DNA of 64,000 nucleotides from an uncultured Collinsella sp. Lineage in GTDB: Bacteria > Actinomycetota > Coriobacteriia > Coriobacteriales > Coriobacteriaceae. Positions within the stretch are counted from its first letter, which is position 1, and every line of letters starts with the position of its first letter. The position numbers and the translations under genes were made by a program. Positions 40,236 through 49,904 of the stretch are shown here, one piece after another. The stretch covers positions 69,358-133,357 of the forward strand of contig CABUDI010000002.1 in the NCBI GenBank assembly GCA_902490305.1. Direction: 5' to 3'. Below the pieces are notes generated by a model. That model saw only the letters and a program-made list of their open reading frames with translations, did no database searches and was not told the DNA's origin.

Positions 40236-41660
40236 GTGGTCTTCGCCCCCCAGGGAAAACATACGCTGTCGCACCGCGTTTTTGTGACGATCTTTGTCTG
40301 CGCCATGGCGGTTATCGTGGCGTTTACGGTGCTGGGTGCGTTCTTTGTGCAAAACACCTTGGAGGATGCCACGAGTGCCAACCTGGCGCAAGAAACCGAG
40401 CTCATTGCTGCCGCCCTCGACGAGCAGCAGGAGCCCATCCCGTTCTTGCGTAGCCTCGATCGAGAGGACTTGCGCATCACGCTGATTAACAAGGATGGAT
40501 CGGTTGCCTACGACAACGAGGCGTCGCCTTCCACACTGCCCAACCATGGCGATCGCCCCGAGGTCATCGAGGCCTTTGAGAGTGGTTCGGGTTCCGCGGA
40601 GCGCGCAAGCTCTACGCTCGACGAGATTATGCTGTATCGCGCCGTCGCCCTTGATAACGGCCAGGTTGTCCGCTTGGCGCAGGCCCAGCCTGGCGTTGCG
40701 GCGATTTTGCTGTCGATGGTGGCGCCGATGCTGCTTATCGCAGCAGCGGGTGCGGTACTCTCGTTTTTTATGGCGCGCCGCGAGTCCCGTGCCATCATCG
40801 CGCCGTTGCAAGAGGTGGATTTGGACCACCCACGCCGTAGCTATGAGCACGCCTATGCCGAGATGGTCCCCATGCTTGAGCGTATTGAGTCGCAGCGCCA
40901 GGAGCTCAAGCGCCAAATGGCGGTGCTGGCGGACAACGACCGTATGCGCCGCGAGTTCACGGCGAATATCACCCATGAGCTCAAGACGCCGCTTACGGCG
41001 ATTTCGGGCTATGCCGAGCTCATCGCAAACGGCATGGTCGAGGGTGAGGACGACCTGTGCAACTTTGGCGGTCGCATCTATCGTGAGGCAGGCCGCTTGG
41101 CAGCGCTCGTCAACGACATCCTTACGCTGTCTAACTTGGACGAGGCCGAGCGTGCAACTGAGGGCGAGGCGGTGCCCATTGGATCCACGGAGCCTATTGA
41201 GCTCTCGCGTGCCATCTACGCGGTTGAGCAGCGTCTTGAACAGGTCGCCCGTCAGGCGAATGTGACGATAAGTCATGAGACCAAGCCTGTGGTCATCGAG
41301 GGCGTGTCGCGCTTGATCGACGAGCTCATCTATAATCTGGCAAGCAACGCCATCCGCTACAATCGACCCGGCGGTACGGTTACGCTGCAGTGTGGCGCCA
41401 ACGACGAAGGCCATCCGTTCCTTGCGGTCGCCGACACGGGAATCGGTATCGCGCCTGAAGAACAGGGCAAGGTATTTGAGCGGTTCTATCGCGTGGACAA
41501 GAGTAGGTCCAAGGCGCGCGGCGGAACCGGTCTGGGGCTTGCAATTGTCAAGCATGCGGCCCTGTATCATCACGCCACGCTCGATCTGTCGAGCGAGTTG
41601 GGCGTGGGAACCACCATTACGGTGACGTTTCCCATACGGCAGGACGAGCCATTCGCATAG
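40236..41660 (+). CDS. PhoR-like sensor histidine kinase
   Basis: 474 residues. Helices at about 15-38 and 145-170 enclose an outer sensor domain of roughly 105 residues; H-box TANITHELKTPLTAISGYAEL (His247), N-box ELIYNLASNAIRYNRPGG, G-boxes DTGIGIAPEEQGKVFERFYRVDKSRS and GGTGLGLAIVKHA. This is the PhoR/WalK-type layout. GTG 40236 has GGAGGAG upstream inside the end of the regulator gene, so the two are translated together. Confidence 0.85.
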   Translation: MVFAPQGKHTLSHRVFVTIFVCAMAVIVAFTVLGAFFVQNTLEDATSANLAQETELIAAALDEQQEPIPFLRSLDREDLRITLINKDGSVAYDNEASPSTLPNHGDRPEVIEAFESGSGSAERASSTLDEIMLYRAVALDNGQVVRLAQAQPGVAAILLSMVAPMLLIAAAGAVLSFFMARRESRAIIAPLQEVDLDHPRRSYEHAYAEMVPMLERIESQRQELKRQMAVLADNDRMRREFTANITHELKTPLTAISGYAELIANGMVEGEDDLCNFGGRIYREAGRLAALVNDILTLSNLDEAERATEGEAVPIGSTEPIELSRAIYAVEQRLEQVARQANVTISHETKPVVIEGVSRLIDELIYNLASNAIRYNRPGGTVTLQCGANDEGHPFLAVADTGIGIAPEEQGKVFERFYRVDKSRSKARGGTGLGLAIVKHAALYHHATLDLSSELGVGTTITVTFPIRQDEPFA

Positions 41661-41685
41661 CGATACAACATAGATATTGATGCAG

Positions 41686-41720
41686 ACGCCGCATTTGACT
41701 TTCGGGTGCGGCGTTGTTGT
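41686..41720 (+). terminator. Hairpin after the PhoR-like kinase
   Basis: ACGCCGCA (41686-41693) pairs with TGCGGCGT (41707-41714), followed by TGTTGTG; moderate terminator. Confidence 0.55.
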
Positions 41721-41779
41721 GCAATTTTACGATTGCTTCCGACATTTTTACAGGAGAGCCTGTTTCTTATGTATAGAGT

Positions 41780-41808
41780 TTGGTCTCGGTAAAAAGATGC
41801 GATAACAT
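41780..41808 (+). promoter_or_regulatory. Promoter of the CpsC-CpsD-CpsB module
   Basis: TTGGTC (41780-41785), 17-base spacer, TAACAT (41803-41808). Confidence 0.5.
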
Positions 41809-41855
41809 ACGGACAGTTTTGTCAATCCGAACTGGGGAAATGAAAGGCAAGCTGC

Positions 41856-42512
41856 ATGACCCTTCTCGAACTGTTCCAGCTGCTGAAGAAGCACCTTAAG
41901 CTGGTCATCACCCTTCCGGTGGTCTGCGCGATCGCCATGGGCATCGTGTCCTTCGCTGCGATGGACAACACCTATACCGCGACGACAAGCATGTACATTC
42001 TCGCCAAGACTGACGATAGCGGTCAGATGAGCTACAACGATCTCTCGGCGAGCCAGATGCTTTCCAACGATATCGCCACGCTGCTGGATAGCGATAGCGT
42101 TAAGAGCGGCGCCGCCAAGGAACTGGGCCTCACCGATCTGGATGACTACAAGGTGTCTGTTTCCTCCGAGACCACCACGCGTGTCATTACGCTTTCGGTT
42201 ACCGGCACCGATGCCAAGGAGACGGCTGAGGTCGCAAAGGCCATAGCTAGCTCGGTGAGTACGGTCGCTCAGAACGTCGGCGCTGCCCAGAGCATCAACG
42301 TTATCGACGAGGCTAAGACCCCCGAAGCCCCCAGCGGCCCCAAGCGTATGCTGTACGTTGCTGTCGCGTTCCTCGCGGGCATCTTTATCGCAGTTGCCTA
42401 TGTCGTTTTGGCAGACATGCTCAACACCCGCATCCGCGGTGCCGAAGAGGCAGAAGAGCTCCTGGGCATTCCCGTTGTTGGCCGAATTCCGGCTATGAAA
42501 GGTGGTAAATAG
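41856..42512 (+). CDS. Wzz/CpsC-type polysaccharide co-polymerase and kinase activator
   Basis: 218 residues. Two membrane helices (about 17-38 and 170-190) flank an outer domain (TYTATTSMYILAKTDDSG...SASQMLSNDIATLLDS), the Wzz pattern, with the PEAPSGPKR segment before helix 2. The cytoplasmic tail (GAEEAEELLGIPVVGRIP) is what activates the BY-kinase in CapA/CpsC systems. It is followed by the kinase after 2 bases. Confidence 0.88.
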   Translation: MTLLELFQLLKKHLKLVITLPVVCAIAMGIVSFAAMDNTYTATTSMYILAKTDDSGQMSYNDLSASQMLSNDIATLLDSDSVKSGAAKELGLTDLDDYKVSVSSETTTRVITLSVTGTDAKETAEVAKAIASSVSTVAQNVGAAQSINVIDEAKTPEAPSGPKRMLYVAVAFLAGIFIAVAYVVLADMLNTRIRGAEEAEELLGIPVVGRIPAMKGGK

Positions 42513-42514
42513 GC

Positions 42515-43252
42515 ATGGCTAAGGCAAAGAACACCGATAAGCTCGTTGTACAGAATGCCGCCAAGACCCTTCTGGCCAACATCCGCTTTGCGAGCGTGGA
42601 CGACCCCATTCGCACCATCACCGTTACGTCCTCGATTCCCAACGAGGGCAAGTCTACGGTTTCCATCAACCTTGCCCAGGCTATCGCCACCAGCGGCAAG
42701 AGCGTCCTGCTGGTCGAGGCTGATATGCGTCGCAGATCCCTTGCCGATATGCTCGGCGTCCGCTCCCGCGGCGGACTCTATGCAGTCCTTTCCGAGCAGG
42801 TTTCTATTGACCAGGCGATTGTCGAGACGGGCCAGAAGAACTTTTACTTCCTCGATGCCGAGCCGCATATTCCCAATCCTGCCGACATCATCGTCTCTCA
42901 CCGCTTTGCCAAGCTGGTAAAGGCACTGTCCGCCAAGTTCCAGTACGTCATCTTTGATGCTCCCCCGGTCGGCACCTTCATCGATGCTGCCGAGATCGCA
43001 AGTCTGACCGACGGTGCGCTTTTTGTCGTGCGTGAGGATTTCACCAAGCGCGAGGAGGCGCTCAACGCCATCGGTCAGCTTAAGAAGTCCGAGAAGGTCA
43101 AGCTCATCGGTACCGTTATGAACTACTGCGAGACCGAGACCAGCGAGTACTACTACTCCTACTACACCAAGGACGGTAAGAAGGTGAAGAAGGGCTCCGA
43201 CGATCAGGGGACTTCCAAAAAGGGCATCTTCACCAACCGAGCAAACGTTTAG
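42515..43252 (+). CDS. Bacterial tyrosine kinase, CpsD/CapB type
   Basis: 245 residues. BY-kinase of the P-loop type: Walker A SSIPNEGKST, Walker A' VLLVEADMRRRS, Walker B YVIFDAPPVGTFIDA. The C-terminal tyrosine cluster (EYYYSYYTKDG) is the autophosphorylation site. It should be activated by the preceding CpsC-like protein and reversed by the following phosphatase. Confidence 0.9.
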   Translation: MAKAKNTDKLVVQNAAKTLLANIRFASVDDPIRTITVTSSIPNEGKSTVSINLAQAIATSGKSVLLVEADMRRRSLADMLGVRSRGGLYAVLSEQVSIDQAIVETGQKNFYFLDAEPHIPNPADIIVSHRFAKLVKALSAKFQYVIFDAPPVGTFIDAAEIASLTDGALFVVREDFTKREEALNAIGQLKKSEKVKLIGTVMNYCETETSEYYYSYYTKDGKKVKKGSDDQGTSKKGIFTNRANV

Positions 43253-43269
43253 TTGATTAAGGCTGACCT

Positions 43270-43920
43270 ATGCGTGACATTCATTGCCATATCTTGCCGG
43301 GTGTAGACGACGGCGCCGCCGATCTCGATGAGAGCTTGGCGATGCTCGAGGCTGCCAAGCGGGCCGGTGTAACCAGAATCGTTTGCACTCCTCACTGCCG
43401 TGATCCCTATTTTGATTACGACAAGATGTGGGATGCCTTTGAGCTGCTGCGTGATAACGCTGACGGTTTTCCGCTCCAGATGGGCTTCGAGGTCAACCAT
43501 CGAAAGCTCGTTGAGCTTGGTATCGATGCCGCGGAGCACTTGCATTTCGATGGGACCAACGAGTTTCTGCTCGAACTTTCGACGCATGCCGATGCGTATG
43601 CGTTTAGAGAGTACGAGAACACGATTTACGATTTGCAGTGCCGTGGCTACCAGGTGATCATCGCTCATCCTGAGCGCTATCGTGCGGTTCAAAAGGATGT
43701 AAGCGTGGCGGAGCGTCTGGTCGATATGGGCTGCAAGCTGCAGGCTTCGGCGGACTTTATTGCCGGCGGTCGCTTTGGTCGCGAGAAAAAGCCGGCACAG
43801 CGCCTGTTCGATCAGAACCTGTACAGCTTCATCGCGAGCGATGCCCATAACGTGGGTCATTACGACTGCCTGGCGAAGGCTCGCGCGAAGTTTAGCGTAC
43901 GCGGAGCTCATTTTCGCTAA
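43270..43920 (+). CDS. PHP-type tyrosine phosphatase, CpsB/CapC family
   Basis: 216 residues, PHP-fold metal-dependent protein-tyrosine phosphatase. Motifs: DIHCHILPGVDDGA (metal ligands), TPHCRDPYF, the Glu in GFEVNH, IIAHPERY and ASDAHNVGHY. It dephosphorylates the CpsD tyrosine cluster. No glycosyltransferase, flippase or polymerase gene follows, so the module is apart from any capsule cluster within this window. Confidence 0.9.
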   Translation: MRDIHCHILPGVDDGAADLDESLAMLEAAKRAGVTRIVCTPHCRDPYFDYDKMWDAFELLRDNADGFPLQMGFEVNHRKLVELGIDAAEHLHFDGTNEFLLELSTHADAYAFREYENTIYDLQCRGYQVIIAHPERYRAVQKDVSVAERLVDMGCKLQASADFIAGGRFGREKKPAQRLFDQNLYSFIASDAHNVGHYDCLAKARAKFSVRGAHFR

Positions 43921-43959
43921 AATCTGTCCCTAACGTTCGCATTGAATGAAAGGGCAGCC

Positions 43960-44460
43960 ATGGATATCCAACTTAAGACGGGATGCTTTGATGACGCGGC
44001 GTTGGTGCGCCGCGTCGTTTTTATGGACGAGCAGGGCTACGAGAATGAGTTCGACCAGATCGATGAGGCTTCTGACTGCATTCATGTGACGCTGTACGTG
44101 GATGGTCAACTCGCCGGTTGCTCGCGCGTGTTTCCCGAGGAGCTGGGGCGCACGGCAGATGCAGAGGCTCCGGTTTCGCCGGCGTGCGACTTGGACGAAG
44201 GCGTCGCAGCGGGGGAGACCTATATTATGGGGCGCGTGGCCGTGCTGCCGAGCATGCGCCGTCGCGGTTTGGCGAGCAAGATTGTCGAGGCCAGTGATAC
44301 GTGCGCGCGTGATGCCGGCGCCAAGCTCATTAAGCTGCACGCGCAGGAATACGTGCTACCACTCTATGCCAAGGCGGGCTACACGCAGATTGCCCCGGTG
44401 GACTACGAAGACGAGGGCCAGCCCCATGCTTGGATGGCCAAGCGCGTAGATGGCAGATAG
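43960..44460 (+). CDS. GNAT family N-acetyltransferase
   Basis: 166 residues. The acetyl-CoA-binding motif appears as GRVAVLPSMRRRGLASKIVEA, and LHAQEYVLPLYAKAGYTQ is the usual C-terminal motif of ElaA-like GNATs. Substrate unknown. ATG 43960 has AAAGGGCAG upstream; an earlier in-frame codon at 43942 is unlikely. Confidence 0.85.
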   Translation: MDIQLKTGCFDDAALVRRVVFMDEQGYENEFDQIDEASDCIHVTLYVDGQLAGCSRVFPEELGRTADAEAPVSPACDLDEGVAAGETYIMGRVAVLPSMRRRGLASKIVEASDTCARDAGAKLIKLHAQEYVLPLYAKAGYTQIAPVDYEDEGQPHAWMAKRVDGR

Positions 44461-44662
44461 GGACGTTCCTTTCCTGTCGGCAGTCGGGGACACTCCTTGG
44501 CAATTGGCGCATCAGAGCGTTTGGACATACAGTTTTTCGATTCCGTATGTATATATGCGCGCTAATGGGTTATAAAATCTAAGTCTGGACATAGCAGGTC
44601 TGCGATGCGGCTCGGGCAACCGGGCCGTTTTTGCGGACGGGGGTAGCGCGAAAGGACTGCAC

Positions 44663-46687
44663 ATGCGTCAATTTAAGACCGAGAGCAAAAAACTGCTCGA
44701 CCTCATGATCAACTCCATCTACACCAATAAGGAAATCTTCCTGCGCGAGCTTATCTCTAACGCGAGTGACGCCGTCGACAAGCTCAACTTTAAGAGCCTG
44801 CAGGACCCGAGCGTCAAGCTCGACCAGGGCGACCTGGCTATTCGCGTCTCCTTTGATAAAGACGCCCGCACCATTACCATCTCGGATAACGGCATTGGCA
44901 TGACCGCCGAGGAGCTCGAGCGCAATCTGGGCACCATCGCCCATTCCGGCTCCGAGGAGTTTAAGACCGAGAACGCCGAGCAGCAGGGTTCGGATGTCGA
45001 CATCATCGGCCAGTTTGGCGTGGGCTTCTACTCGGCTTTTATGGTCGCCAGCCATGTGAAGGTCGTCAGCCGCGCCTATGGCGAGGATGTCGCCCATGTG
45101 TGGGAGTCGGACGGTCTTGAGGGCTACACCATCGAGGATGGCGAGCGCGCCGAGCACGGTACCGATGTCATTCTGACGCTGCGCGAGAACGAGAAGCTCG
45201 ACGCCGATGGCGAGGCCGAGACCTACGATCGCTTCCTGACCGAGTGGGGCCTCAAGAGCCTGATTCAGCAGTACAGCAACTATGTGCGCTACCCGATTCA
45301 GATGATGGTGTCCAAGAGCCGCCAGAAACCCAAACCCGAGGACGCCGGCGACGATTACAAGCCCGAGTATGAGGACTACCAGGAGCTCGAGACCATCAAC
45401 TCCATGACGCCGATTTGGAAAAAGCGCAGCTCCGATGTTGAGCAGAAGGACTACGACGAGTTCTACAAGTCTACGTTCCACGACTTTGATAGTCCTGCGC
45501 GCACCATCAGCTTCCACGCCGAGGGCACGCTCGAGTACGACGCCCTGCTGTTTGTACCGGGTCGCGCGCCGTTCGATCTGTACAGCAAGGACTACGAGAA
45601 GGGCCTGTCGCTTTACAGCTCCAACGTTCTGATTATGGAGAAGTGCGACGACCTGCTGCCCGACTACTACAACTTTGTGCGCGGTGTCGTGGACTCTGCC
45701 GACGTGACGCTCAATATTTCGCGTGAGACGCTGCAGCAGAACCGTCAGCTCAAGGCCATCGCCAAGCGTGTGGAAAAGAAGATCACCGCTGGCCTTGAGG
45801 ATATGCGTGACAACGACCGCGAGGCCTACGAGAAGTTCTTTGAGAACTTTGGCCGCGGCCTTAAGTACGGCATCTACTCGAGCTATGGCATGAAGGCCGA
45901 TGAGCTCGCCGACCTGCTGCTGTTCTGGTCTGCCAAGGAGCAGAAGATGATTACCCTGGCCGAGTATGCCAAGGGCATGCCCGAGGATCAGAAGGCTATC
46001 TACTACGCCGCCGGCGACTCGCGTGAGCGCTTGGCCAAGATGCCCGTGGTGAAGGGCGTGCTCGACCGCGGTTACGACGTGCTGCTTCTGACGCAGGACG
46101 TGGATGAGTTCACCTTCCAGGCTATGCGTGAGTACGTTGCCGCCGATATGCCTAAAATCTACGAGGACGACGCCGCCCGCGAGGCTGCCGAGAAGGCCGT
46201 TGCCGACGGTGCTGAGCCCGAGGTCGAGGATCGTCACCTGGAGCTCAAGAACGTCGCGACTGGCGATCTTGATCTGGCGACCGAGGACGAGAAGAAGGAG
46301 GCCGAGGACGCCACCAAGGAAAACGAGGACCTCTTTAGCGCTATGAAGGAGGCGCTCGGCGATAAGGTCGAGAAGGTCGCCGTCTCTGCGCGCCTGACCG
46401 ATGCTCCCGCGTGCATCACCACCGAGGGCCCGCTTTCGCTCGAGATGGAGAAGGTGCTCCAGAAGGGACCCGAGGGCGCGCCCGACGGCATGCCCAAGAG
46501 CCAACGCGTGCTCGAGCTCAACGCCAAGCACCCGGTCTTTGACAAGCTTGTCGCTGCCCAGAAGGCAGGCGACGCCGACAAGATCAAGCAGTACTCCGGT
46601 CTGCTCTATGACCAGGCTCTGCTGGTCGAGGGCATCCTCCCCGAGGACCCCGTAGCCTTCGCAGCCGCCATTTGTGAACTTATGTAA
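44663..46687 (+). CDS. htpG: Molecular chaperone HtpG (bacterial Hsp90)
   Basis: 674 residues. ATP-dependent chaperone. N-terminal GHKL ATPase motifs: FLRELISNASDAVDKL, DNGIGMTAEEL, IGQFGVGFYSAFMVA; middle domain RGVVDSADVTLNISRETLQQ; C-terminal dimerisation domain ending in PVAFAAAICELM. The linker after about 500 is rich in Glu/Asp. GAAAGGA lies upstream. No CIRCE or other heat-shock operator was recognised; TTATAAAAT (near 44571) may be the -10. Confidence 0.95.
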   Translation: MRQFKTESKKLLDLMINSIYTNKEIFLRELISNASDAVDKLNFKSLQDPSVKLDQGDLAIRVSFDKDARTITISDNGIGMTAEELERNLGTIAHSGSEEFKTENAEQQGSDVDIIGQFGVGFYSAFMVASHVKVVSRAYGEDVAHVWESDGLEGYTIEDGERAEHGTDVILTLRENEKLDADGEAETYDRFLTEWGLKSLIQQYSNYVRYPIQMMVSKSRQKPKPEDAGDDYKPEYEDYQELETINSMTPIWKKRSSDVEQKDYDEFYKSTFHDFDSPARTISFHAEGTLEYDALLFVPGRAPFDLYSKDYEKGLSLYSSNVLIMEKCDDLLPDYYNFVRGVVDSADVTLNISRETLQQNRQLKAIAKRVEKKITAGLEDMRDNDREAYEKFFENFGRGLKYGIYSSYGMKADELADLLLFWSAKEQKMITLAEYAKGMPEDQKAIYYAAGDSRERLAKMPVVKGVLDRGYDVLLLTQDVDEFTFQAMREYVAADMPKIYEDDAAREAAEKAVADGAEPEVEDRHLELKNVATGDLDLATEDEKKEAEDATKENEDLFSAMKEALGDKVEKVAVSARLTDAPACITTEGPLSLEMEKVLQKGPEGAPDGMPKSQRVLELNAKHPVFDKLVAAQKAGDADKIKQYSGLLYDQALLVEGILPEDPVAFAAAICELM

Positions 46688-47129
46688 TTGGTTCCGCCGT
46701 TCTAACGAACGGCGGACCAGTCGACGCTGCGCGGGCGCCAGAGCGACAACTTGTCATTCAAAGAGGACGGCATGACCAGAAGGTCTATGCCGTCCTCTTT
46801 TCATGCCAATTTGTTCGCTCTGGCGCCCGCTCGCTGGCATTGCTAAAACATCGATGTTACCGTGGTCCAAACTAGTCGTTGGGGGCGTTCTTGTTTGACC
46901 AGTCGTTTAAGAACGTCCCCGATGACTATTTGAATTGCTAATTTGTGCGGGTTGTGGTTTTGTGACCTGCTGAAATTAAAGATACTGTACAACTGTACGT
47001 TAATTCGTCTTCGTAGTATATTGCTACCCGCAAAACTCAATACCATTGTGCTCTGAGACGCTAAAGCGCTTACGTACAATGGTTATCGATAGTACGATTC
47101 GATTCAACGACAGGATGGATGGTCCAAGC
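46688..47129. repeat. Intergenic stack of palindromes between htpG and the first YhgE gene
   Basis: Three structures follow htpG: TCCGCCGTT/AACGGCGGA (about 46693-46716); GCGGGCGCCAGAGCGA (from 46731) with TCGCTCTGGCGCCCGC (46815-46830) enclosing a perfect 14-bp stem AAAGAGGACGGCAT (46760-46773) / ATGCCGTCCTCTTT (46787-46800) that looks like the htpG terminator; and a 20-base pair 46873-46892 / 46909-46928 whose three mismatches are all G-U compatible. After that the DNA is AT-rich, with ACTGTAC-A-ACTGTAC near 46983-46999 and TATATT near 47017 as possible control sites. Confidence 0.7.
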
Positions 47130-49904
47130 GTGAGTCTCGGCAGCAAACTATCCAACGCGAAGGTCTCCTTTGCGATATTTAAGCGCGACATTAAGCGACT
47201 GCTTATGAACCCCGTCGCCTTGGTGGTTACCCTGGGCGTGTGCGTTATTCCCTCGCTGTATGCCTGGTACAACATCGTGGCAAACTGGGATCCGTACGGA
47301 AACACCCAGGGCATCAAGATTGCCATCGCCAACAACGATCAAGGCACCCAAAACAACCTGGTGGGCGAGCTCAACGCGGGCGACCAGGTCGTCGATCAGC
47401 TCAAGGAGAACGACCAACTGGGCTGGACCTTCGTTGATTCGGCGGCCGATGCCAAGGAGGGCGTCGAGAGCGGCGAGTACTACGCCGCCATCGTCATCCC
47501 CAAGAATTTCTCCGACAACCTCGTTTCGATGCTCGACGGCAACTACCATCAGCCCAAGCTTACGTACTACGTTAATGAGAAGAAGAGCGCTATTGCGCCC
47601 AAGGTCACCGATACCGGTGCAAACACCATCGAGGAGCAGATCAACTCGGAATTTGTCTCCACCGTGGGCGAGACCGTTGCCAGTATTGCCAAAGATGCCG
47701 GCATCGACCTTAAGGACAAGGCAACCCAGACTCAGGATTCGTTGGCAAGTTCGGTGTCCGAGGCATCCGATACCTTGGGCGAGGTGCGCGACTCGATTGG
47801 CGACATGAATGACGCCATCGATAAGACGAGTGGCGCTATCGCCTCGGCTGATGCGGCACTTGCCGGCCTGCAGGGTCAGGCGCCGTCACTGACGCAGGCG
47901 ATCTCTCAGGGCAATGACCTGCTGGGCGAGGCCCGCACTACGGCGGGCAACTCTATCGCCTCGCTCTCCAAGGCGCTTTCGGAGGGCAGCCTTGCGCTCA
48001 CCAAGACGTCGGCCTCCGCGAACGCTGCCATCGGCAAGCTGACGGGCACGGTCACATCTACGACTATCCGTATCGACAACTCGCTCGAGTCTCTCCAAGC
48101 GACGATCGACCACAATAAGGCCGTTATCGGGCACTTGGAGATTCTCGCTAATGACACGTCGACAGGTTCCAAGGAAATTGACGCACACATTGTATCGACC
48201 ATCGATTTTCTTCGAGAGCAGAATGAAAAGCTTCAGAGCATCAAGGACGGTCTGTCCGCGCAGTCGAGCGCCATGGCGAATGACGCCGCGGCTGTTTCGG
48301 GTGCCAGCGACGCTATCAATAACGCAATCCAGACCGGTGCGACCAACTTTGGCCAGGCCCAAACGAACCTGGGCCAAAGCGCGCTGCCGAAGGCCTCAAG
48401 CGCGCTCGATTCCTTTGCTGCCGTCTCGGGTGATCTGACGGGAATCGTATCGGGTCTTACGCCCACGATTGCGAGCGCGCGTGGCACGCTGGCCCAACTC
48501 AACGCTACGCTCGGTCAGGCCAAGACCACGCTGTCCCAGACCGATGCCTCGCTTGCCAAGGTCCAGGACAAGCTTGCGACCGCCGCTAACGACATCGCGG
48601 CGCTGCAGACCTCCGAGTCCATGGGCGAGCTGGCTGATCTGATGGGCGTCGATGTCAATGACGTTGCCGACTTTATGGCATCTCCGGTTGAGTTGACGTC
48701 CAAGTCGATCTATCCGGTCAAGAGCTTTGGTTCGGGCATCGCTCCCTTCTACACTAATCTGGCGCTTTGGGTGGGCGGTTACGTACTCATCGCCATCTAC
48801 AAGCTCGAGGTCGATCGCGAGGGCATTGGCAGCTTTACGGCGCGCCAGGGCTACTTCGGCCGTTGGATGCTCCTGGTGATCCTGGGCGCGTTGCAGGCCA
48901 TCATCGTTACGGTGGGTGATTTGGTCATTGGCGTACAGTGCGTCAACCCACTGCTGTTCGTGCTGGGTGGCATTGCCATCTCGTTTACGTACGTCAACAT
49001 CATCTATGCGCTGTCCACTACGTTTAAGCATATCGGCAAGGCGATTGGCGTCATTCTTGTCATCGTGCAGATCCCGGGTTCGTCGGGCATGTACCCCATC
49101 GAGATGATGCCCGGCTTCTTCCAATGGCTGCATCCGCTGCTGCCCTTTACCTACGGCATCAATCTGCTGCGCGAGACCGTCGGCGGCATGTACTCGTTCA
49201 ACTACCTGTTCAACCTGTGCATCTTGGGCGTGTTCCTTGCCATCGCACTCTTTATTGGCTTGCAGCTGCGTCCGCTTCTGCTCAACCTCAACCTGCTCTT
49301 TGATAAGCAGCTTTCCACGACGGGCCTCATGATCTGCGAGTCCAACGACCTGCCGCGCCAGCGCTATTCGCTGCGCACGGCCATGCGCGTCGTGCTCGAT
49401 TCCGATTCGTACCGTCGCGAGGTGCTCGACCATGCCGTGGCGTTTGAGCATCGCTACCCGTACTACATCAAGGGCGGTTTTGCCGCTGTGGTGGGCGTTC
49501 AGGTCCTGCTCTTTGTCCTGTCGACGGTTCTCGATATCGACAATAACGGCAAGATTATCCTGCTCGTTATCTGGATCATTTCGGTTATCGCCATCTGTGG
49601 CTGGCTCATCAACATCGAGTACATCCGTGCGAGCCTCAATACCCAGATGCGCATCTCGGCGCTTTCGGACGAGGACCTTCGCCGCGAGATGCGCGAGCAT
49701 ACGGCTGCCATCCCTGCCGCCCGTCGCATGTTTGGTCTCAACGCCAGCGAGCGGGGCACCAAGGACAGCGAACAGCCCACGAGCCGTCTGCCGCATATCG
49801 GTGCGCATCGTAAGGCTCAAGATGCCGACGGCGTTGACAACGTAAACGGAAACGACGGGGACACCACCCCGCTTGGCAAGCACTCTAAAGGAGGTGAGGC
49901 ATAA
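47130..49904 (+). CDS. YhgE/Pip family membrane protein (first of pair)
   Basis: 924 residues. N-terminal helix (about 25-45, PVALVVTLGVCVIPSLYAWYNIV) followed by the YhgE/Pip domain (NWDPYGNTQGIKIAIANNDQG, GEYYAAIVIPKNFSDNLVSM), a long coiled-coil-like outer region with repeated Ser/Ala heptads, then five or six helices of an ABC-2-like membrane domain and two further helices with a charged tail. The family includes the phage receptor Pip and EsaA of type VII secretion. The start is uncertain: GTG 47130, ATG 47115 and ATG 47079 are all in frame; GTG 47130 places the KRD motif as in the neighbour. Ends 0 bases before the second gene's TAA-ATG junction. Confidence 0.8.
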   Translation: MSLGSKLSNAKVSFAIFKRDIKRLLMNPVALVVTLGVCVIPSLYAWYNIVANWDPYGNTQGIKIAIANNDQGTQNNLVGELNAGDQVVDQLKENDQLGWTFVDSAADAKEGVESGEYYAAIVIPKNFSDNLVSMLDGNYHQPKLTYYVNEKKSAIAPKVTDTGANTIEEQINSEFVSTVGETVASIAKDAGIDLKDKATQTQDSLASSVSEASDTLGEVRDSIGDMNDAIDKTSGAIASADAALAGLQGQAPSLTQAISQGNDLLGEARTTAGNSIASLSKALSEGSLALTKTSASANAAIGKLTGTVTSTTIRIDNSLESLQATIDHNKAVIGHLEILANDTSTGSKEIDAHIVSTIDFLREQNEKLQSIKDGLSAQSSAMANDAAAVSGASDAINNAIQTGATNFGQAQTNLGQSALPKASSALDSFAAVSGDLTGIVSGLTPTIASARGTLAQLNATLGQAKTTLSQTDASLAKVQDKLATAANDIAALQTSESMGELADLMGVDVNDVADFMASPVELTSKSIYPVKSFGSGIAPFYTNLALWVGGYVLIAIYKLEVDREGIGSFTARQGYFGRWMLLVILGALQAIIVTVGDLVIGVQCVNPLLFVLGGIAISFTYVNIIYALSTTFKHIGKAIGVILVIVQIPGSSGMYPIEMMPGFFQWLHPLLPFTYGINLLRETVGGMYSFNYLFNLCILGVFLAIALFIGLQLRPLLLNLNLLFDKQLSTTGLMICESNDLPRQRYSLRTAMRVVLDSDSYRREVLDHAVAFEHRYPYYIKGGFAAVVGVQVLLFVLSTVLDIDNNGKIILLVIWIISVIAICGWLINIEYIRASLNTQMRISALSDEDLRREMREHTAAIPAARRMFGLNASERGTKDSEQPTSRLPHIGAHRKAQDADGVDNVNGNDGDTTPLGKHSKGGEA

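Noticed and set aside
39384..41573. 729-codon minus-strand open frame opposite the PhoBR-like genes
   Set aside because: Spans two plus-strand genes with clear receiver and kinase motifs; composition typical of antisense shadows.
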